Positions 61,068 through 64,000 of a stretch of DNA of 64,000 bases are shown here, one piece after another; positions within the stretch are counted from its first letter, which is position 1; every line of letters begins with the position of its first letter. The translations under genes and the position numbers were made by a program. Under the pieces are notes generated by a model. It was given only the letters and a program-made list of their open reading frames with translations, was not told the DNA's origin and made no database searches. The DNA comes from Acorus gramineus (Eukaryota; Streptophyta; Magnoliopsida; Acorales; Acoraceae), in NCBI GenBank assembly GCA_030737835.1, contig CM060855.1, positions 10,282,328-10,346,327 of the forward strand, given 5' to 3'.

Positions 61068-61740
61068 CTACAATTGATAGTCAGTGTTGAGGAAGGTCTC
61101 ATACTCAGTTCCCTTCAGTGTCTTATAAACATCATCCCAGTTTGTGACCTGATCAGACAGTGGTCTGGTGTGGATCTTTACTTGACGACTTGTTAGCTGC
61201 ATTGCAGGCACTTTGAGGAACTCTTGAACATGCAAGAGGTTCTGTAGAACACACACATGAAGATTTGATTAGTGTTGATAATTGGGTAGTTTAAGTTGAA
61301 ATCGAATGGCTTGTCCTGTGACATACAGTGTATTTGACAAGATCCTCGTAGTAGAGAACAATATGGCGGGTGCTATTAAAATATTCTACAGCATCGGAGG
61401 TCCACTCTTGCGTGTGTTTCAAATTAGGTATCAATAATGTGGAATTGATTTCCGGCTTATATCTGGCGAGTATGTCAGCCTGGAGATATTAAACAGTAGA
61501 GTTAAGAAGAAAATATAATTGTTATGTGTGAGAGGGTAGAAACATATAGAAAAGACGGACCTCATCTCTTGAATGTACATGAGATTTGTGGGTGCCATTC
61601 AATTGCTTTGCCTTTTGATCATAAGAATTTGCGAGTATGGATATCAGCCTTCGTAACAGATTTCTCCGGAAAAGAAATATCGCAGAAACACCCTTGCGAT
61701 TGAAGTACTCCACGATTTCTTCATGGTACTCCATGAGGCC
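61068..61740 (-). CDS. Sulfotransferase-like P-loop protein, last three exons (5' part not visible)
   Basis: Exons 61740-61561 (60 codons), 61479-61327 (51) and 61241-61068 (57 plus stop) join in phase with GT-AG borders. The protein reads GLMEYHEEIVEYFNRKGVSA, IFLFRRNLLRR, LNGTHKSHVHS, STRHIVLYYEDLVK, QEFLKVP, SRQVKIH and NWDDVYKTLKGT. This is the C-terminal half of a conserved plant family of sulfotransferase-like (NodH-related) P-loop proteins, in Arabidopsis typified by AT2G15730. FRRNLLRR resembles the 3'-phosphate-binding region of PAPS-dependent enzymes. The substrate is unknown; related proteins are usually predicted Golgi type II membrane proteins, but the membrane anchor would be in the missing N-terminus. 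About half of a normal protein is absent, including RSGSGWFE. Either a large intron carries the upstream exons beyond 64 kb or the locus is truncated. Confidence 0.85.
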
Positions 61741-61759
61741 CTGGAATTGCCCCGACATC

Positions 61760-64000
61760 CATTGTTTTCAATAATTCATGAGAATCATAAAGATTATGGT
61801 CACCCAGAAAAAATAAAGTGAAATTGCAAAGAGAACACAAGTGCAACAAATTTCAGCCATGTCGAGAAAGCTTTATGCACAGTAAAGAAGTTGACTTCAT
61901 TTAAATGCCCTCATGAATTTCTGAGTTTAACAATTTCTAGTGTCAGAAGGAAGAACAGTGTCTGAATGTTTAGCAAAGATGATGCTAGAAGACTCCAACG
62001 CGTGGGCAAAAATGGCCAAATTGGCAGTTACATCAAAAATGAAATGGCATGAGTGGGACCTACATATCATACACCTGATATCCGGAAAAATCTCGTACAA
62101 GAAAAATCCCGATTGAAGTCTGCAATCCTAAAATACTATCATATCATGTCATCCATCATTTAAGAATAGCCCCCTTATGACCACTTGCTAGTTAGAATAA
62201 GTATGACAACATGACTCTCCATGTCAATATTCAACCCAATGTCTCAAAAATCCCTACTATTATAGCCCAAGCCATTTTTTATGCTTACCTAGTGCAAAAA
62301 AGCAATGCACCCTGCACCTCTTAAACTCTGCTGACATAATCTTCTTGATTCTCTTACGATAATAAAATCCATCAAAGATAAAATAAAGATTTGATGCAAA
62401 AGGACGCCCAAAGTCAATCCTCACTCTAATGTCAAAAACAAAGGAAACCCAAAACTTATTAAAAAAACTAGTGGATTCAAAACACAAACACCATGAAAAC
62501 CGTGTTAGCTCAATTTCCCTTACTGTGCAGAAAACTGAAAAGGGAAACGATAAAGAGTCAGTGACCACAAGGGATTGTTATATCACAACAGCCTTTTATC
62601 CTTTTGAAAAAATGCTTCTGAAGTTACCTGTTCTCCATAGATCCTTTGGGATATCATCTGACGTAATTAATTTGGAATGTGCCTTAATAACTAATACTAA
62701 AATTAGAAGAAAATCAACATTCATGAATCCTACTGTGCAATAATTCCCCTTTTACGAGCCATTTACATAGGGAATGTTAAATAGGCACATTAAGATTGTA
62801 CTTGGATGAACAATTATGCCCATACATCCCTCAGTGGAAACTAACTGATAACCATACAAACATGCCAGACATCAACTACAATCCTGATTCTTGATAGATA
62901 ACCCAACTAAGGTCAAAATCTATTCAACTAGTAATTATCCATAATAAATTTAGGGCCGTTGGATAGCCAAGGTCTATGTATGATGATGAATTTGTCATCT
63001 TAGCCGGCTTGTGATTATCCTAACCCCAAAAAAGAAGATAAACAAACCATTGATAACCTGGCAAAAAGCTACATATTCTTAGCTTCCTTGGACTATCAGA
63101 AATCTTAGATAACTCTTGGCAATACCTGGAATATTTTAAAAACTAGCAGATTCTGTGAGCGAGATTCCATGAATTCCTAAAATTGTGATATGTTTTCCTT
63201 TTTTCTGATGATATGTTATGGATTACCTGAAACCTAGAAAGGTACTCATTGTTGGAGATTTCCAATGTGGATGGGCTACTCATAAAGTATTGATCTACAG
63301 CATGTTCTACTCCAATGTTGCAATTGAAATTTGTTGACATGGTTGATATTCATAAAAAAGATTACATGATGATATTTGTTATCATTTATATTATATGTAT
63401 TTTTGTTCAATTCCTTGATGGGGACTCCAACCAGTTGCTTTCTGGAAATTAAGTCAAGAGATATCACTCATTCAACCAAGACATATTCTAGCCAAAATCA
63501 AGGAATGACAGATTTACATAACAATAGATTGAGGAATACTCTCATGCTCCAACCCATACGCAAACTAAATATCCCTAGAATTCACCCATTGAAATCTCCT
63601 TTCATGCCTCATCCACAGACTATAGACACTATCCTTAAAAGTGGCATTCATCTCCTGATCATGCACTTGTGCATAGGAAACAAAATGGAAGTTCTCCATT
63701 TTCAAGCATAAGTAGCAAGAAAATACAGCTTGCAATGCAGAAAATTTTACAAACATGAGAACCACTGCTTAATATAAAAAAATTATAAAAAATGATAGCA
63801 TTCAGAATAACAAGCCAAAGCTGTTTGCAGATTAAACCCATGCCCATTAAATTCAACATTGATCACAATATGCACTTATAGCATGAAGGTTAGAAATATA
63901 AGCACTAGTCTAGTTCAATCATTCATTTCAACTTGTTTGCAAATCATTATATGGTTCCCAAAAGCACAACCACAGTTTGATTCATTCCATTTTGGCTAAT
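61760..64000. other. Upstream region of the sulfotransferase-like exons, probably intron
   Basis: Neither strand shows the family's upstream exons or another gene; only short unmatched frames. Confidence 0.45.

Overview
This is nuclear DNA of a flowering plant. The genes have GT-AG introns, the intergenic DNA is AT-rich, and the protein families are plant ones: a CEP signalling peptide, a chloroplast threonine deaminase, an RBP45/47 RNA-binding protein and BAHD acyltransferases. MITE, MULE, LINE and SINE insertions are frequent. The two intronless, very GC-rich BAHD genes and their resemblance to agmatine/putrescine hydroxycinnamoyltransferases hint at a monocot, but I would not insist on that.

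Layout. 0.5-3.3 kb: the 5' part of an RBP45/47-type gene (minus strand, runs off the left edge); its 2-kb intron holds a three-layer nest of transposons. 5.4-7.0 kb: a fold-back element, two SINE copies and a hAT MITE. 8.6-9.1 kb and 19.6-20.1 kb: two related CEP-type peptide genes inside a diverged direct duplication, the second with an eroded peptide motif. 14.7-18.1 kb: MULE-type, Harbinger-like and hAT MITEs. 21.8-23.6 kb: a MULE with long inverted repeats and a 9-bp target duplication carrying a broken FAR1-type DNA-binding domain. 27.6-34.3 kb: a complete nine-exon biosynthetic threonine deaminase. 36.4-37.7 kb and 47.4-48.7 kb: two head-to-head BAHD acyltransferases about 99% identical in coding sequence although their promoters and UTRs have clearly diverged. 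49.1-55.3 kb: a 6.2-kb MULE with decayed transposase, split by a 3.1-kb solo LTR of a Ty3/gypsy-type element. 56-60 kb: a Tourist-type MITE and a 5'-truncated LINE with a perfect 17-bp target duplication. 61.1-61.7 kb: the last three exons of a plant sulfotransferase-like gene (minus strand) whose upstream exons are not visible here.

The genes do not form one pathway. Threonine deaminase is the committed step of isoleucine synthesis. The BAHD pair probably makes hydroxycinnamic acid amides. The CEP pair encodes secreted peptide signals. The most informative signals are evolutionary: the CEP duplication with one degenerate peptide, and the inverted BAHD pair that looks homogenised by gene conversion. 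Exon limits were placed by hand from splice sites and reading frame; distances and identities are hand counts.
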